The position numbers and the translations under genes are program-made. Source: Virgisporangium ochraceum (lineage in GTDB: Bacteria > Actinomycetota > Actinomycetes > Mycobacteriales > Micromonosporaceae). From it: a DNA stretch of 64,000 nt. The notes beneath the pieces were generated by a model that saw only the letters and a list, made by a program, of their open reading frames with translations, had not been told where the DNA came from and searched no databases. Positions 18,280 to 27,047 of this stretch are shown one piece after another (the first letter of the stretch is position 1; every line of letters begins with the position of its first letter). The stretch is taken from contig NZ_BOPH01000020.1 of the NCBI RefSeq assembly GCF_016863655.1, positions 1-64,000 on the forward strand. The letters are read 5' to 3'.

Positions 18280-21200
18280 GTGTCCGGCCCGGGAGTGCCC
18301 GCCCAGAGCAACCAGGCGTCGGCGGGCGGGTCCGTCTACGCCGTCCAGGGCGGGGACCTGTATGTCGGCGTCGCGCCGCCGGCACCGCAGAGGCCGTGGA
18401 TGGCACCGCCGCTCGACCGGGAGGCCGTCGACCGTCCGGCGCTCATCGAGCGGCTGGTCGCGGCGTTGGGTACCGGTGACACCGTCGTCGGGCTGGTCGG
18501 CACCGGCGGCTTCGGCAAGACCACGCTCGCCAAGCAGGTCTGCGGCCATCCCGGCACCGCCGCGTCGTTCACCGGCGGGCTGCTCTGGACCACCGTCGGC
18601 GAGGCCGCCACCGGTCCCGACGTCGCCACGCGGCTGAACGACCTGTGCGCGCAGCTGACCGGCGTGCGGCCCGGCCTGTCCGACCCGGAGCAGGCCGGGT
18701 TCCGCTTCGCCCGGGTGCTCGACGCGCACCCCGGCCCGGTGCTGCTCGTCGTCGACGACGTGTGGACCGAGGAGCAGCTGTCGCCGTTCCTGCTGGGCGG
18801 CTCGCGCTGCCGGCGACTCGTCACCACCCGGAACCAGGGTCTGATCCCGGCAGCGGCGACCACCGTGCGGGTCGACCGCATGCGGCCCGACGAGGCGCGG
18901 GCGCTGCTGACCCGCGGCGTCGCCGACCTCGGCACCGCCACGGTCGACGAGCTGCTCCGGCGCACCGGCGGTTGGCCCGTCCTCCTGGACCTCACCAACC
19001 GGGCCCTGCACCGCGCCGCGCGCAACGCCGCCCGGGCCGGACGGACCGCCGACGACGCCGGCCGGCGCATCGCCGGTCAGCTCGCCGTGGCCGGACCCGG
19101 CGCGCTCGACCCGACCGACGCGCGCCAGCGCCGGCGGGCCGTGGCCGCCACCGTCGAGGTGAGCCTCGACCTGCTGCCGGCCACCGCCCGCGACCGGTAC
19201 GTCGAGCTGGCCGTGTTCGCCGAGGACACCGACATCCCGGTGGCGACGCTCGGTCTGCTCTGGGAGCCGACCGGCGGCCTCGACGACATCGCGGTCGAGC
19301 GGCTGTGCGAGGAGCTGTTCGACCTGTCGCTCGTGCTCGGCTACCGCGACGAGCCGCCCGCGGTGCGCCTGCACGACGTGCTCCGGGACTACCTGCGCCA
19401 CCTCGCGGGGTCCGAGAGGCTCGCCGCCCTCACCGGCGCGCTGCTCGATCGCGCCGGCGCGCTGCTCACCGGTCCCGGCTCCTGGTGGACGCTGCCCCCG
19501 ACGCAGGGCTACCTGCGCGACCACCTCGCGTTCCACCTCGCCGAGGCCGGCCGTGACGGGGAGCTGGCCGCGCTGGTGACCGACCTGCGGTGGATCGTCG
19601 CGCGGCTGGCCACGGGCGGCCCGGCCGGGATCGAGGCGGACCTCGCGCGGGTCGACACGCCGGCCGCGGCGGCGCTGGGCCGCGGCATCGCCCGCGCCGC
19701 GCACCTGCTCGCGCCGCTCGACCCGCCGGAGGCGCTCGGCGCCGTCCTGGTGAGCCGGCTGGAGGACGCGCCGTTGGACCGCTCGCATCTGGGCAGGCCC
19801 TACCTGGCCAACCGGTGGCCGCTGCCCGACCAGCCGCACCCGGCGCTGCGGCGCGCCGTCGGCGGCCACACCGCGGCGGTGACGGCGGTCGCGGTGGCGC
19901 CGGACGGGTCGTGGGTGGTGACGTGCGCCGACGACGGCAGCGTGCGGATGTTCGACCCGGTCAGCGGCCTGCCGCGGGGCCAGCTCGTCGGGCACACCGA
20001 CCGGGTGTCGGCGGTCGCGGTCGGCGCCGACCGGCTCGCCACCGGGAGCGACGACGGCACGGTCCGCGTGTGGTCGCCGTCGTCGGGCCGCGTCCGCGCC
20101 GTCCTGACCGGACACACCGACGCGGTGACCGGCGTGGCGCTGGCACCGGACGGGGCCTGGCTCGCCAGCGTCGCCCGCGACCGCACCGGCCGGGTCTGGG
20201 ACACCGCGACCGGCGCGGCGGTGCGGGTGATCGAGCTGGTGAACACCGCCGACGCGGTGGCGGTCGACCCGGCGGGCCGGTTCGTGGTGACCGCCGGGAT
20301 CGACCGCGCGGTGCGGCTCTGGGACGTGGCGACCGGCGCCATCGCGCGGATCCTGTCCGGGCACGACGCGACCGTGAACGCGGTGGCCGTCTCGCGGGAC
20401 GGCGCGTCGGTCGCGTCCGCGAGCGACGACGGCACCGCCCGGGTCTGGGACGCGGCGACCGGCGAACCGCGGGCCGTGCTGCGCGGCCACGGCAGCGGTG
20501 TCGACGCGGTCGCGTTCACCGTCGACGGCCGGGTCGTCACCGGCAGCGGCGACCGGACCGTGCGGATCTGGGACCTCGACGGCGGGCACCGGACCCTGTC
20601 CGGTCACACCAGTGCGGTGACGGCGGTGGCGGCCGGCCCGGACGGCACGTGGCTGGTGACCGGCAGCGCCGACCGCACGGTGCGGATCTGGGACACCGGC
20701 GCCGCGGCGGCGACGAGCACACCGGCGGGCGCGCAGGCCGTGGCGGTCGGGCCCGACGGCTCGTGGGTGGCGTTGGGCTTCGGCCAGCGCGTGGTCCTGT
20801 GGGACGCCACCACCCGCGAGACGCTGCGGACGCTCGCCGGGCACTCGCTCGGCGTCAGCGCGATCGCGGTCGCGCCCGACGGCGCATGGCTCGCCACCGC
20901 GAGCGGCGACCGCACGGCCCGCCTCTGGGACGTCCACAGTGGACGGATCCGGGCGGTGCTGGAGGGCCATACGGACTGGGTCTCGGCGGTCGTCGTCGCG
21001 CCGTCCTGGATCGCCACGGGCAGCGACGACGCGACGGTGCGGCGGTGGGCCACCGACGGCCGGCCGCTGGAGGTCCTCGGTGGACATTCGAGCGCGGTGA
21101 CCGGCCTGGCGGCCGGACCCGGCGGGGCGTGGCTCGCGTCGTCCAGCCGGGACGGAACCGTGCGGATCTGGGACCTCGACGGCGGCCACCGGGTCCTCGC

Positions 21201-21603
21201 CGGCCACACCGACTTCGTCTGGACCGTGACCGCCTCACCCGACGGAACCTGGCTGGCCAGTGGCGGCGCCACCCGCGACCGGACGGTGCGCATCTGGGAC
21301 ACCGCGACCGGCGAACCACGCGCGGTCCTCACCGGCCACGCCTCCGGCGTGACCCACGTGGCGGCGTCCCCCGACGGCCGCTGGCTGGCCAGCACCGGCG
21401 ACGACGGCACGGTGCGCATCTGGGACCCGGCCTCCGGCCGCCCGGCCACCGCCATGCGCGTGGACGGCGCGGTCCACCGCTGCGCCTGGCTCCCGACGGG
21501 CGACGGCGTGTGCGCGATCGGCGCCGGTGGCACGTACCTGTTCGGTCTCACCCGAGAGGAGTGGCCAGGTCAACCGACGATGGTCACCTCGGTACGGCGG
21601 TAG
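18280..21603 (+). CDS. NB-ARC / WD40 STAND (NLR-like) protein with N-terminal amyloid-like motif
   Basis: 1107 residues. Residues 17-29 (GSVYAVQGGDLYV) form a short motif that nearly matches the C-terminus of the small protein at 24236. The NB-ARC ATPase follows (Walker A GTGGFGKTTLAKQV near 75, Walker B VLLVVDDVW, RNBS-like LVTTRNQ, GGWPVLLDL), then a winged-helix/superhelical region (RLHDVLRDYLRHL), then about 14 WD40 repeats from about 528 (many GHTxxV...W-D units), enough for two seven-bladed propellers. NLR-like STAND proteins are switches that oligomerise when the repeat domain meets its trigger. Three GTG starts are possible (18274, 18277, 18280); I chose 18280 because TATCCT at 18268-18273 would place a leaderless start there. 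Only 14 bases separate it from the kinase stop. Its 3' end overlaps the convergent gene by 34 bases. Confidence 0.9.
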   Translation: MSGPGVPAQSNQASAGGSVYAVQGGDLYVGVAPPAPQRPWMAPPLDREAVDRPALIERLVAALGTGDTVVGLVGTGGFGKTTLAKQVCGHPGTAASFTGGLLWTTVGEAATGPDVATRLNDLCAQLTGVRPGLSDPEQAGFRFARVLDAHPGPVLLVVDDVWTEEQLSPFLLGGSRCRRLVTTRNQGLIPAAATTVRVDRMRPDEARALLTRGVADLGTATVDELLRRTGGWPVLLDLTNRALHRAARNAARAGRTADDAGRRIAGQLAVAGPGALDPTDARQRRRAVAATVEVSLDLLPATARDRYVELAVFAEDTDIPVATLGLLWEPTGGLDDIAVERLCEELFDLSLVLGYRDEPPAVRLHDVLRDYLRHLAGSERLAALTGALLDRAGALLTGPGSWWTLPPTQGYLRDHLAFHLAEAGRDGELAALVTDLRWIVARLATGGPAGIEADLARVDTPAAAALGRGIARAAHLLAPLDPPEALGAVLVSRLEDAPLDRSHLGRPYLANRWPLPDQPHPALRRAVGGHTAAVTAVAVAPDGSWVVTCADDGSVRMFDPVSGLPRGQLVGHTDRVSAVAVGADRLATGSDDGTVRVWSPSSGRVRAVLTGHTDAVTGVALAPDGAWLASVARDRTGRVWDTATGAAVRVIELVNTADAVAVDPAGRFVVTAGIDRAVRLWDVATGAIARILSGHDATVNAVAVSRDGASVASASDDGTARVWDAATGEPRAVLRGHGSGVDAVAFTVDGRVVTGSGDRTVRIWDLDGGHRTLSGHTSAVTAVAAGPDGTWLVTGSADRTVRIWDTGAAAATSTPAGAQAVAVGPDGSWVALGFGQRVVLWDATTRETLRTLAGHSLGVSAIAVAPDGAWLATASGDRTARLWDVHSGRIRAVLEGHTDWVSAVVVAPSWIATGSDDATVRRWATDGRPLEVLGGHSSAVTGLAAGPGGAWLASSSRDGTVRIWDLDGGHRVLAGHTDFVWTVTASPDGTWLASGGATRDRTVRIWDTATGEPRAVLTGHASGVTHVAASPDGRWLASTGDDGTVRIWDPASGRPATAMRVDGAVHRCAWLPTGDGVCAIGAGGTYLFGLTREEWPGQPTMVTSVRR

Positions 21604-23267
21604 GCCGTGCCACAGGCCATGACGAGGCGCCCGGGTCCGGGCAGCAGCCTGCACACACGTCCGATCGGGCCCACCCCGGCGGGTATCCCTAGCCGCCGGG
21701 TGCCGACAGCGCCGGTGGCGAGGTCGACGGCGGCCAGGTCGGCCTCGCGGGCGCCGAGACCGGGCTGCACCAGAACGTAGGCGGTCCGGCCCACGACCAG
21801 GTGCGCCAGGACGTACGCGTCCCGACGGTCGCTGAGGGGGGCCGTGGCCCAGCGCACCTCCCCCGTCGGCTGGTCGACCCCGATCACCCGGGCGCTGCCG
21901 ATGTTCGGCGGCCAGGCCTGCGCCGACACGCCGTCACCGACCATCGGCGGCGTGCACCCGACGACCGGATCGGTGTACCGGAGGCGTGGCGCGCCGGAGA
22001 CCGCGTCCAGGACGGCCGTCTCGCAGGTCGCCGCTCCCTTGACGAACCTGTGCAGGTGGACGTCGCGACCGGTGACCCGCACGGACACCATGGTCGATCC
22101 GTCCGGCCCCCGCTCCGTCCACCGGGCCTTTCCGCCGTCGGCGGAAAGGCCCACGACCTGCCAGCCCGACGTGCGGTCGGGTTGCTCGCAGCGGTACGCC
22201 ACCACGACGGTGTCCGCCGCGGTGGTGGAGTCCTCGTACCGGCATCCCGCCGCCGGTGGGTCGGGGACCTGCCAGCGGACGTCGCCCGTCCGGGCGTCGA
22301 TCGCGAAACCGCTCCCGGACGTGCCGGGGTCGCCGTTGAACAGCACGATCACCGGGCCGACGGCCGCGGCGCGCAGCGGAAGGGACGAGACGTCGACCGG
22401 TCTGTCGCTCGGCAGGACGCGCGACCACCGCCGGACACCCGTGGCCACGTCGAACGCGACCGCCGTCGGGCGGTCGGAGGTCGGCCGGACGACCACGACC
22501 GAGCGGCGGTCGCCGCTGACCAGGACGTGCGAGAACCTCTTGTCGGGGTCGCGGAAGTGCCACCGCGGCCGTCCGGTCGACGCGTCGCGGACCTCCACCC
22601 CGCCGGCGATGTCGACGACCAGGTAGCGGCCGGCGTCGTACACCGGACCGGCCGCGGTGAACGAGGCGGGCGGCCGGTCGAGGTCGCCGGGCGGCCCGGC
22701 GGCGGGGCCGTCGAGCGGGCGGGCGGTCGTGCGGTCGGCGGTGGTCGACGCCACCGCGAGAGCCGCCAGCGTCACGACGACCGTGGCGACCGCGATGCCC
22801 ACGCCGGTCCGATCGTGGCTCCGTGCGGGCATCGCCGGCGGCGCCGCCGGTTCGGTGTCCGGACCGTCCTCCACGGTCGCCACCAACGCCCATCCGTACG
22901 CCAGCGCGACGCCGACGACGACCATCAGCACCGCCGCGCCGGTCACCGAGTCGGCGGCCACCGGCAGTCCGGCGGCCTGCGTCACCACGGCGGCGGCCAG
23001 GACCCCCACGGCGGTGGCACCCGCTCCGACGGCGGCAGCGACCCAGCGGATCCTCCGGCGGGGATGCAGGTGCACGGCCTGTCTCCAGAGCAGGGCGGCG
23101 ACGGCCACCACGAACACGGTCGTCACCATCACCGGCCGGCTCCAGCGGCGTCCGCCCCATTCGACCGCCGGCGGCCACAGCACCGCCAGCACCGTCACCG
23201 CGAGGAGAACCCGTCCGGTCCAGCGCACGACACCGACCGGCACCTGCCGGGGCCAGGTGATGGTCAT
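21570..23267 (-). CDS. Membrane-anchored PQQ-like beta-propeller protein
   Basis: 565 residues. Four or five membrane helices occupy about 15-175. The rest, outside the membrane, is a PQQ/PQQ-like repeat propeller: blades show D-x-x-T-G-x-x-R/x-W patterns (EVRDASTGRPRWHFRDPD, FDVATGVRRWSRVLP, IDARTGDVRWQVPDPP, VDQPTGEVRWATAPL). Cysteines in the later blades could form disulphides. No enzyme residues are recognised. A scaffold or ligand-sensing role is inference. The start codon overlaps the stop of the upstream gene (ATGA), so the two are coupled. Confidence 0.8.
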   Translation of the reverse strand: MTITWPRQVPVGVVRWTGRVLLAVTVLAVLWPPAVEWGGRRWSRPVMVTTVFVVAVAALLWRQAVHLHPRRRIRWVAAAVGAGATAVGVLAAAVVTQAAGLPVAADSVTGAAVLMVVVGVALAYGWALVATVEDGPDTEPAAPPAMPARSHDRTGVGIAVATVVVTLAALAVASTTADRTTARPLDGPAAGPPGDLDRPPASFTAAGPVYDAGRYLVVDIAGGVEVRDASTGRPRWHFRDPDKRFSHVLVSGDRRSVVVVRPTSDRPTAVAFDVATGVRRWSRVLPSDRPVDVSSLPLRAAAVGPVIVLFNGDPGTSGSGFAIDARTGDVRWQVPDPPAAGCRYEDSTTAADTVVVAYRCEQPDRTSGWQVVGLSADGGKARWTERGPDGSTMVSVRVTGRDVHLHRFVKGAATCETAVLDAVSGAPRLRYTDPVVGCTPPMVGDGVSAQAWPPNIGSARVIGVDQPTGEVRWATAPLSDRRDAYVLAHLVVGRTAYVLVQPGLGAREADLAAVDLATGAVGTRRLGIPAGVGPIGRVCRLLPGPGRLVMACGTAYRRTEVTIVG

Positions 23268-24142
23268 CGGAGGCATCCGTTCGGCTGGTTGACCCCGAAC
23301 GGCGCCAGGAACACCTCGGTGCGCGCGACGTCGGCACCGGCCGGCACCGAGCGGATCCGGTCGGGCTCCACGCTGAACCGGCCCTGCCCGGGCGCGACGT
23401 CCAGACACCGGGTCGCGTCGGTCGCGGCGGCGCCGCCGACGATCCGGCCCGCGCCGTCGCGCCACAGCACGGCGACGCCCACCGGAATGCGCTCCTCGAA
23501 GCCGGAGGACGCGTTGAACGACACGGAGAACCGGCTTCCGGCGATCGCCCGCACCTCGCCTGCGGCCAGCGGGCCGAGCCGGATCACGCGTAGCCGACCC
23601 GGATCCCGTTGCAGGGGCTGGTCGACCGGCACCCAGGTCGGCGGCTCGACAGTCACCGTGAGCGCGGCGACGCCGCGACCGTCGAGCCATTCCTCGACGC
23701 CGATTCCGAACCGCTGGCCGGGGAAGACCGCGTACACGGTGTGCCGGGCGACGTCCTCCCTGCCGAACCGTTGCCGTACCGTGCCGCCGGCCGCGTCGAC
23801 GGCCCGGACGGTCACCGCCACTGCGTACGCGATCCGTTCCCGGCTGGTGTTCTCCAGCAGCAGGCCGTAGGTGACGTGGTCGACGCGCGGGTCGGGGTCC
23901 AGCGTGAAGCCCTGCTCGACGACCCGGAGCACACCGCCGTCGGGCGCCTGCGCCGCCGTGACGGGAGCCACGCCCGACCACGACGGCACCGGTGCGCCCG
24001 TCGCGCCCGGCACCGGTCCGCTGTCGGGCACGGTGGCCGCCACGACGGCTGTCGCCCCGACGACGAGGACGGCCAGCCCCACGCCCGTCACCGCGACCGC
24101 ATCGTCGACGGCACGGCGCACGAAAGTCCAGATCACAGCCAC
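23264..24142 (-). CDS. Single-pass membrane protein with extracytoplasmic beta domain, unknown
   Basis: 292 residues. One membrane helix at about 17-37 (VTGVGLAVLVVGATAVVAAT) follows a short cytoplasmic N-terminus, and the rest is predicted outside. Two similar segments (TYGLLLENTSRERIAYAVAV and IPVGVAVLWRDGAGRIVGGA) look like Ig-like beta-sandwich halves of the kind seen in actinobacterial proteins that modify extracellular binding. I do not recognise a family. It is translationally coupled to the downstream propeller protein, so the two products probably form a complex. Confidence 0.75.
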   Translation of the reverse strand: MAVIWTFVRRAVDDAVAVTGVGLAVLVVGATAVVAATVPDSGPVPGATGAPVPSWSGVAPVTAAQAPDGGVLRVVEQGFTLDPDPRVDHVTYGLLLENTSRERIAYAVAVTVRAVDAAGGTVRQRFGREDVARHTVYAVFPGQRFGIGVEEWLDGRGVAALTVTVEPPTWVPVDQPLQRDPGRLRVIRLGPLAAGEVRAIAGSRFSVSFNASSGFEERIPVGVAVLWRDGAGRIVGGAAATDATRCLDVAPGQGRFSVEPDRIRSVPAGADVARTEVFLAPFGVNQPNGCLR

Positions 24143-24235
24143 GGCCCCCCGATTCCGTTCCCGCCATCCTATTCACGCCGGTCGAGCCCTGAGGCGCCGC
24201 CGCGATGGGACCGCTGGCCGTACGGCCGGGAGCAG

Positions 24236-24676
24236 CTACTCCTGTGGTGACGGAGGCCGGTCGGTGACGTGCAGGTCGCCGCCCTGGACGGCGAAGACCG
24301 TGCCGTGGTCGCGGGCGACGTTGGTCTGCACCCACTGCCGCTGCCCCGCCGGCAGCTGCCCGGTCACGTCGGCGACCAGCGCCCGCAGCTCGTCGGCGAG
24401 TTCCGGGTGCTCCTCGACCAGGTCGGCCAGCCGCGTCTGCCAGACCGCCGAGTGGCGCTGCCGCACCGCGTCGCGCTCGTCGGGGGCGGCCTCGACGATC
24501 TCGGCCTCGACCACGTCGAGGCGCCGCTCGGCCAGCTCCTGGCGCCCGGTCTCGCCGCGGCCGAACAGCCGGGCGAAGCCGGCGCGGGCGCTCTGCCAGG
24601 CATCGGTGGCCGCCGCACCGACGAGCGCCGCGGCGCCGGTCGCGGCCAGGGTCGCCAACCACTCCACGGCGACCAT
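24236..24676 (-). CDS. Bell-like small protein with C-terminal amyloid-like motif (putative effector)
   Basis: 146 residues. The N-terminus is an Ala/Gly-rich hydrophobic helix (about 5-26, LATLAATGAAALVGAAATDA), followed by an alpha-helical bundle rich in Glu and Arg (about 30-112), and near the C-terminus GTVFAVQGGDLHV at 125-137. The helix-bundle-motif order is that described for Bell-domain proteins, bacterial analogues of fungal HeLo/HELL death effectors, whose C-terminal amyloid motif is templated by an NLR partner. The N-terminal motif of the NB-ARC/WD40 protein at 18280 matches it at 9 of 13 positions exactly and the rest conservatively. Membrane toxicity is inference. A gap of 93 bases separates it from the next gene. 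Confidence 0.72.
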   Translation of the reverse strand: MVAVEWLATLAATGAAALVGAAATDAWQSARAGFARLFGRGETGRQELAERRLDVVEAEIVEAAPDERDAVRQRHSAVWQTRLADLVEEHPELADELRALVADVTGQLPAGQRQWVQTNVARDHGTVFAVQGGDLHVTDRPPSPQE

Positions 24677-24711
24677 GCTAGCCGCGCCGGCATGCGGAAC
24701 AACGGGCGATG

Positions 24712-25026
24712 TCAGGCGGGCCGCGCGTCGAGGGTGCGGCGCACGACGTCGAACTCCTCGAACTGGCCGGTCACCGCCAGGGCCCGGAGCACGCAGGAGT
24801 CCAGGCGCGACAACGCGTCCAGCGGGCTGGTCAGCTCGTGCGGCGCCGTTCCGCGCAGCGTCGCGGCCACCGTGACCGTCGTACCGAGCCAGACGCTGAC
24901 GTCCAGGTCCTCCAGCGACGCCGCCAGACGCCGGGCGATCTCGGCGTCCAGCGACGCCCGCGCCGCCTCCGGGTACAGCGCGCCACCGGCGACGTACCCG
25001 ATGGAGACGGAGACGCGGTACCGCAT
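24712..25026 (-). CDS. Hypothetical protein, 104 aa
   Basis: A small protein starting MRYRVSVSIGYVAGG, with strong third-position GC and a clear frame between two genes on the same strand. The first part alternates like a beta-strand pair; the middle (ARASLDAEIARRLAASLEDLD) is a helix; then LGTTVTVAATLRG is beta again. No known motif is seen. It could be an alpha+beta binding domain. It lies 13 bases downstream of the hydrolase gene and 35 bases upstream of the Bell-like gene, so cotranscription is possible. Confidence 0.6.
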   Translation of the reverse strand: MRYRVSVSIGYVAGGALYPEAARASLDAEIARRLAASLEDLDVSVWLGTTVTVAATLRGTAPHELTSPLDALSRLDSCVLRALAVTGQFEEFDVVRRTLDARPA

Positions 25027-25039
25027 GGCACCCAGTGTG

Positions 25040-25750
25040 CTACGCGCGGAGGTGCCGGTCGAGGAAGCGCAGCCCGCTCGTCACCTCGGCGACCGGCACC
25101 TCCCCGTGCCCGCCGACGTTGGCGTGCAGGGTCTTGTCCGTCGACCCGAGGGCGTCGAACAGGGCCAGGCTCTCCTCGCGGGGCACGAGCTCGTCGTGCC
25201 ACTGCACGAGGAACCGCACCGGCACCGTGACGCCGGCGGCGGCCCCGCCACCGGAGTGCAGCGGTGCCAGTCCCAGCACGGCCGCACGCACGCGCGGCTC
25301 GGCGGCGACGAACGGCACGCCGAGCCCGCAGCCCATCGACACACCCCAGTACCCCACCGGCACCGGTCCGAGGTGGGCGTGCAGCGCGTCGAGCACCGCG
25401 CGCCACTCGGGGACGGACCGCCGCGACGCGAGCCCGTGCAGCTCGGCGACCAGTGCCGACCGCGACTCCCCCGCCGCGACGCGGGCCGGGATCGACTCCG
25501 CGAGCCGGCTGAGCTCCGGGTCCTTCGGGCGGTCGCCGTGGTTCGGCGCGTCGACGACGGCCACCGCGAACCCGGCTTCGGTGAACCGCCGCACGCGGGC
25601 GGCCATGCCCGGCGCGGTCCGGTGCTGACCGCCGCCGTGGCCCACGAGCACCAGCGGCCCGGTGCCGCCAGCCGGGGTCCACAGAGCACCGGGGACGTCG
25701 TCGACGGTGAAGAGCACGCCGTTGTCCGGCAATGAAGAGGTGATGCGCAT
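25040..25750 (-). CDS. Alpha/beta hydrolase, dienelactone-hydrolase-like
   Basis: 236 residues. VGHGGGQH provides the oxyanion loop, GVSMGCGLG the nucleophile elbow with Ser, WHDELVP the Asp, and GGHGEV the His, so the triad is complete. Actinobacterial relatives are usually annotated as serine esterases or dienelactone hydrolases of unknown substrate. The ATG at 25750 has a good GGAGG site seven bases upstream; the longer open frame to 25822 runs through a structured leader and is not used. Confidence 0.87.
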   Translation of the reverse strand: MRITSSLPDNGVLFTVDDVPGALWTPAGGTGPLVLVGHGGGQHRTAPGMAARVRRFTEAGFAVAVVDAPNHGDRPKDPELSRLAESIPARVAAGESRSALVAELHGLASRRSVPEWRAVLDALHAHLGPVPVGYWGVSMGCGLGVPFVAAEPRVRAAVLGLAPLHSGGGAAAGVTVPVRFLVQWHDELVPREESLALFDALGSTDKTLHANVGGHGEVPVAEVTSGLRFLDRHLRA

Positions 25751-25768
25751 GTCCTGCCTCCGGATGAT

Positions 25769-25872
25769 GTCCGGGGCCCCTCGGACCGCGCTCTCAGGTC
25801 GTACGCGGGAGGGAGCCCCCACTGCTGTCAGCGTTGATCGGACTCACCTCCCTCGGTCGCGCGGCCACCCTA
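25769..25872 (-). promoter_or_regulatory. Promoter and structured 5' leader with possible 17-residue leader peptide
   Basis: Read on the minus strand. TAGGGT (25867-25872) is a good -10 hexamer. The transcript would start near 25860 and carry GAGGGAG (25848-25854), which can pair exactly with CTCCCTC (25809-25815) across a 32-base loop. A second stem follows at 25769-25786 (GTCCG...CGGAC). Inside the first loop a GTG at 25847 opens an 18-codon frame (V-S-P-I-N-A-D-S-S-G-G-S-L-P-R-T-T) ending at 25794. Because its purine-rich ribosome site lies in the stem, the leader could attenuate or gate the hydrolase gene. This is not a riboswitch class I can name. Confidence 0.5.
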
Positions 25873-25880
25873 ACAGATCG

Positions 25881-27047
25881 TCAGCGGAACGCGGCCTGAC
25901 CCGTCACCGTCTGGCCGATGATCAGCTGGTGCACCTCCGACGTGCCCTCGTACGTCAGCACCGACTCCAGGTTCGAGGCGTGCCGCAGCACCGGGTAGTC
26001 GAGCGTGATGCCGGCCGCGCCGAGGATGGTGCGGCACTCGCGGGCGATCGCGATCGCCTCCCGGGTGCTGTTGAGCTTGCCCAGGCTGATCTGGCGGTGG
26101 TCGAGCGTGCCGGCGTCCTTCAGCTGCGCGATGCGCAGCGCGAGCAGCATCCCCTTGCCCAGTTCGAGGGTCATGTCGGCGAGCTTGAGCTGGGTGGCCT
26201 GGTACGCCGACAGCGGCTTGTCGAAGATCAGCCGGCTGTTGGCGTAGTCGATCGTGGTCGTCAGGCAGTCGTAGGCGGCGCCGAGCGCCCCGAAGACGAT
26301 GCCGAAGCGCGCCTCGTTCAGGCACGACAGCGGCCCGGAGAGACCCTTCGCGCGGGGCAGCATCGCGTCCGCCGGAAGGCGGACGCCGTCGAGGACCAGC
26401 TCCGAGGTGACGGACGCGCGCAGCGACAGCTTGCGCGGGATCTCCGGCGCGGTGAAGCCGGGGGTGCCGGCCGGCACCACGAAGCCGCGCACGCCCTCGT
26501 CGGTCTGCGCCCACACGACCGCGACGTCGGCAATCGAGCCGTTGGTGATCCACATCTTGGTGCCGTCGAGGATCCAGTCGTCGCCGTCGCGGCGGGCGCG
26601 GGTGCGCATGCCGCCCGGGTCGGAGCCGAAGTCGGGCTCGGTGAGGCCGAAGCAGCCGATCGTGGCGCCCGCGGCCATGCCGGGCAGCCACTGCTGCTTC
26701 TGCTCGTCCGACCCCCACTTCCAGATCGCGTACATGGCCAGCGACCCCTGCACCGACACCAGCGACCGCAGCCCGGAGTCGCCGGCCTCCAGCTCGAAGC
26801 AGGCCAGCCCGTACGCCAGCGCCGACGTGCCGGCGCAGCCGTAGCCCTCGAGGTGCATGCCGAGCACCCCCAGCTCGCCGAGCTCGCGGGCGAGCTCCCG
26901 GGCCGGCAGCCGGCCCTCCTCGTACCAGAGCGCCACGTGCGGGCGCACCCGCTTGTCGACGAACGTCCGCACGGCGTCGCGCAGGGCGAGGGAGTCCTCG
27001 TCGACCAGCGCGTCGACGCCGAAGTACTCAAGGGGGGACAGGGTCAC
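25881..27047 (-). CDS. Acyl-CoA dehydrogenase, glutaryl-CoA dehydrogenase-like
   Basis: 388 residues, full-length flavoenzyme. CFGLTEPDFGSDPGG is the FAD/substrate loop, MWITNGSIAD the flavin-contact strand, and LTYEGTSEVHQL carries the catalytic Glu near the C-terminus. The C-terminal pattern G-Q-T-V-T-G-Q-A-A-F and the N-terminal SPLEYFGVD resemble glutaryl-CoA dehydrogenases, which oxidise and decarboxylate glutaryl-CoA in lysine/tryptophan catabolism. It is the last gene of a five-gene coupled operon (its start overlaps the upstream stop by 4 bases). Substrate assignment is moderate: short branched acyl-CoA is possible. Confidence 0.85.
   Translation of the reverse strand: MTLSPLEYFGVDALVDEDSLALRDAVRTFVDKRVRPHVALWYEEGRLPARELARELGELGVLGMHLEGYGCAGTSALAYGLACFELEAGDSGLRSLVSVQGSLAMYAIWKWGSDEQKQQWLPGMAAGATIGCFGLTEPDFGSDPGGMRTRARRDGDDWILDGTKMWITNGSIADVAVVWAQTDEGVRGFVVPAGTPGFTAPEIPRKLSLRASVTSELVLDGVRLPADAMLPRAKGLSGPLSCLNEARFGIVFGALGAAYDCLTTTIDYANSRLIFDKPLSAYQATQLKLADMTLELGKGMLLALRIAQLKDAGTLDHRQISLGKLNSTREAIAIARECRTILGAAGITLDYPVLRHASNLESVLTYEGTSEVHQLIIGQTVTGQAAFR

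Noticed and set aside
24143..24235. Gap after the Bell-like gene as a possible small RNA
   Set aside because: No stable stem or promoter pattern seen; only 93 bases.
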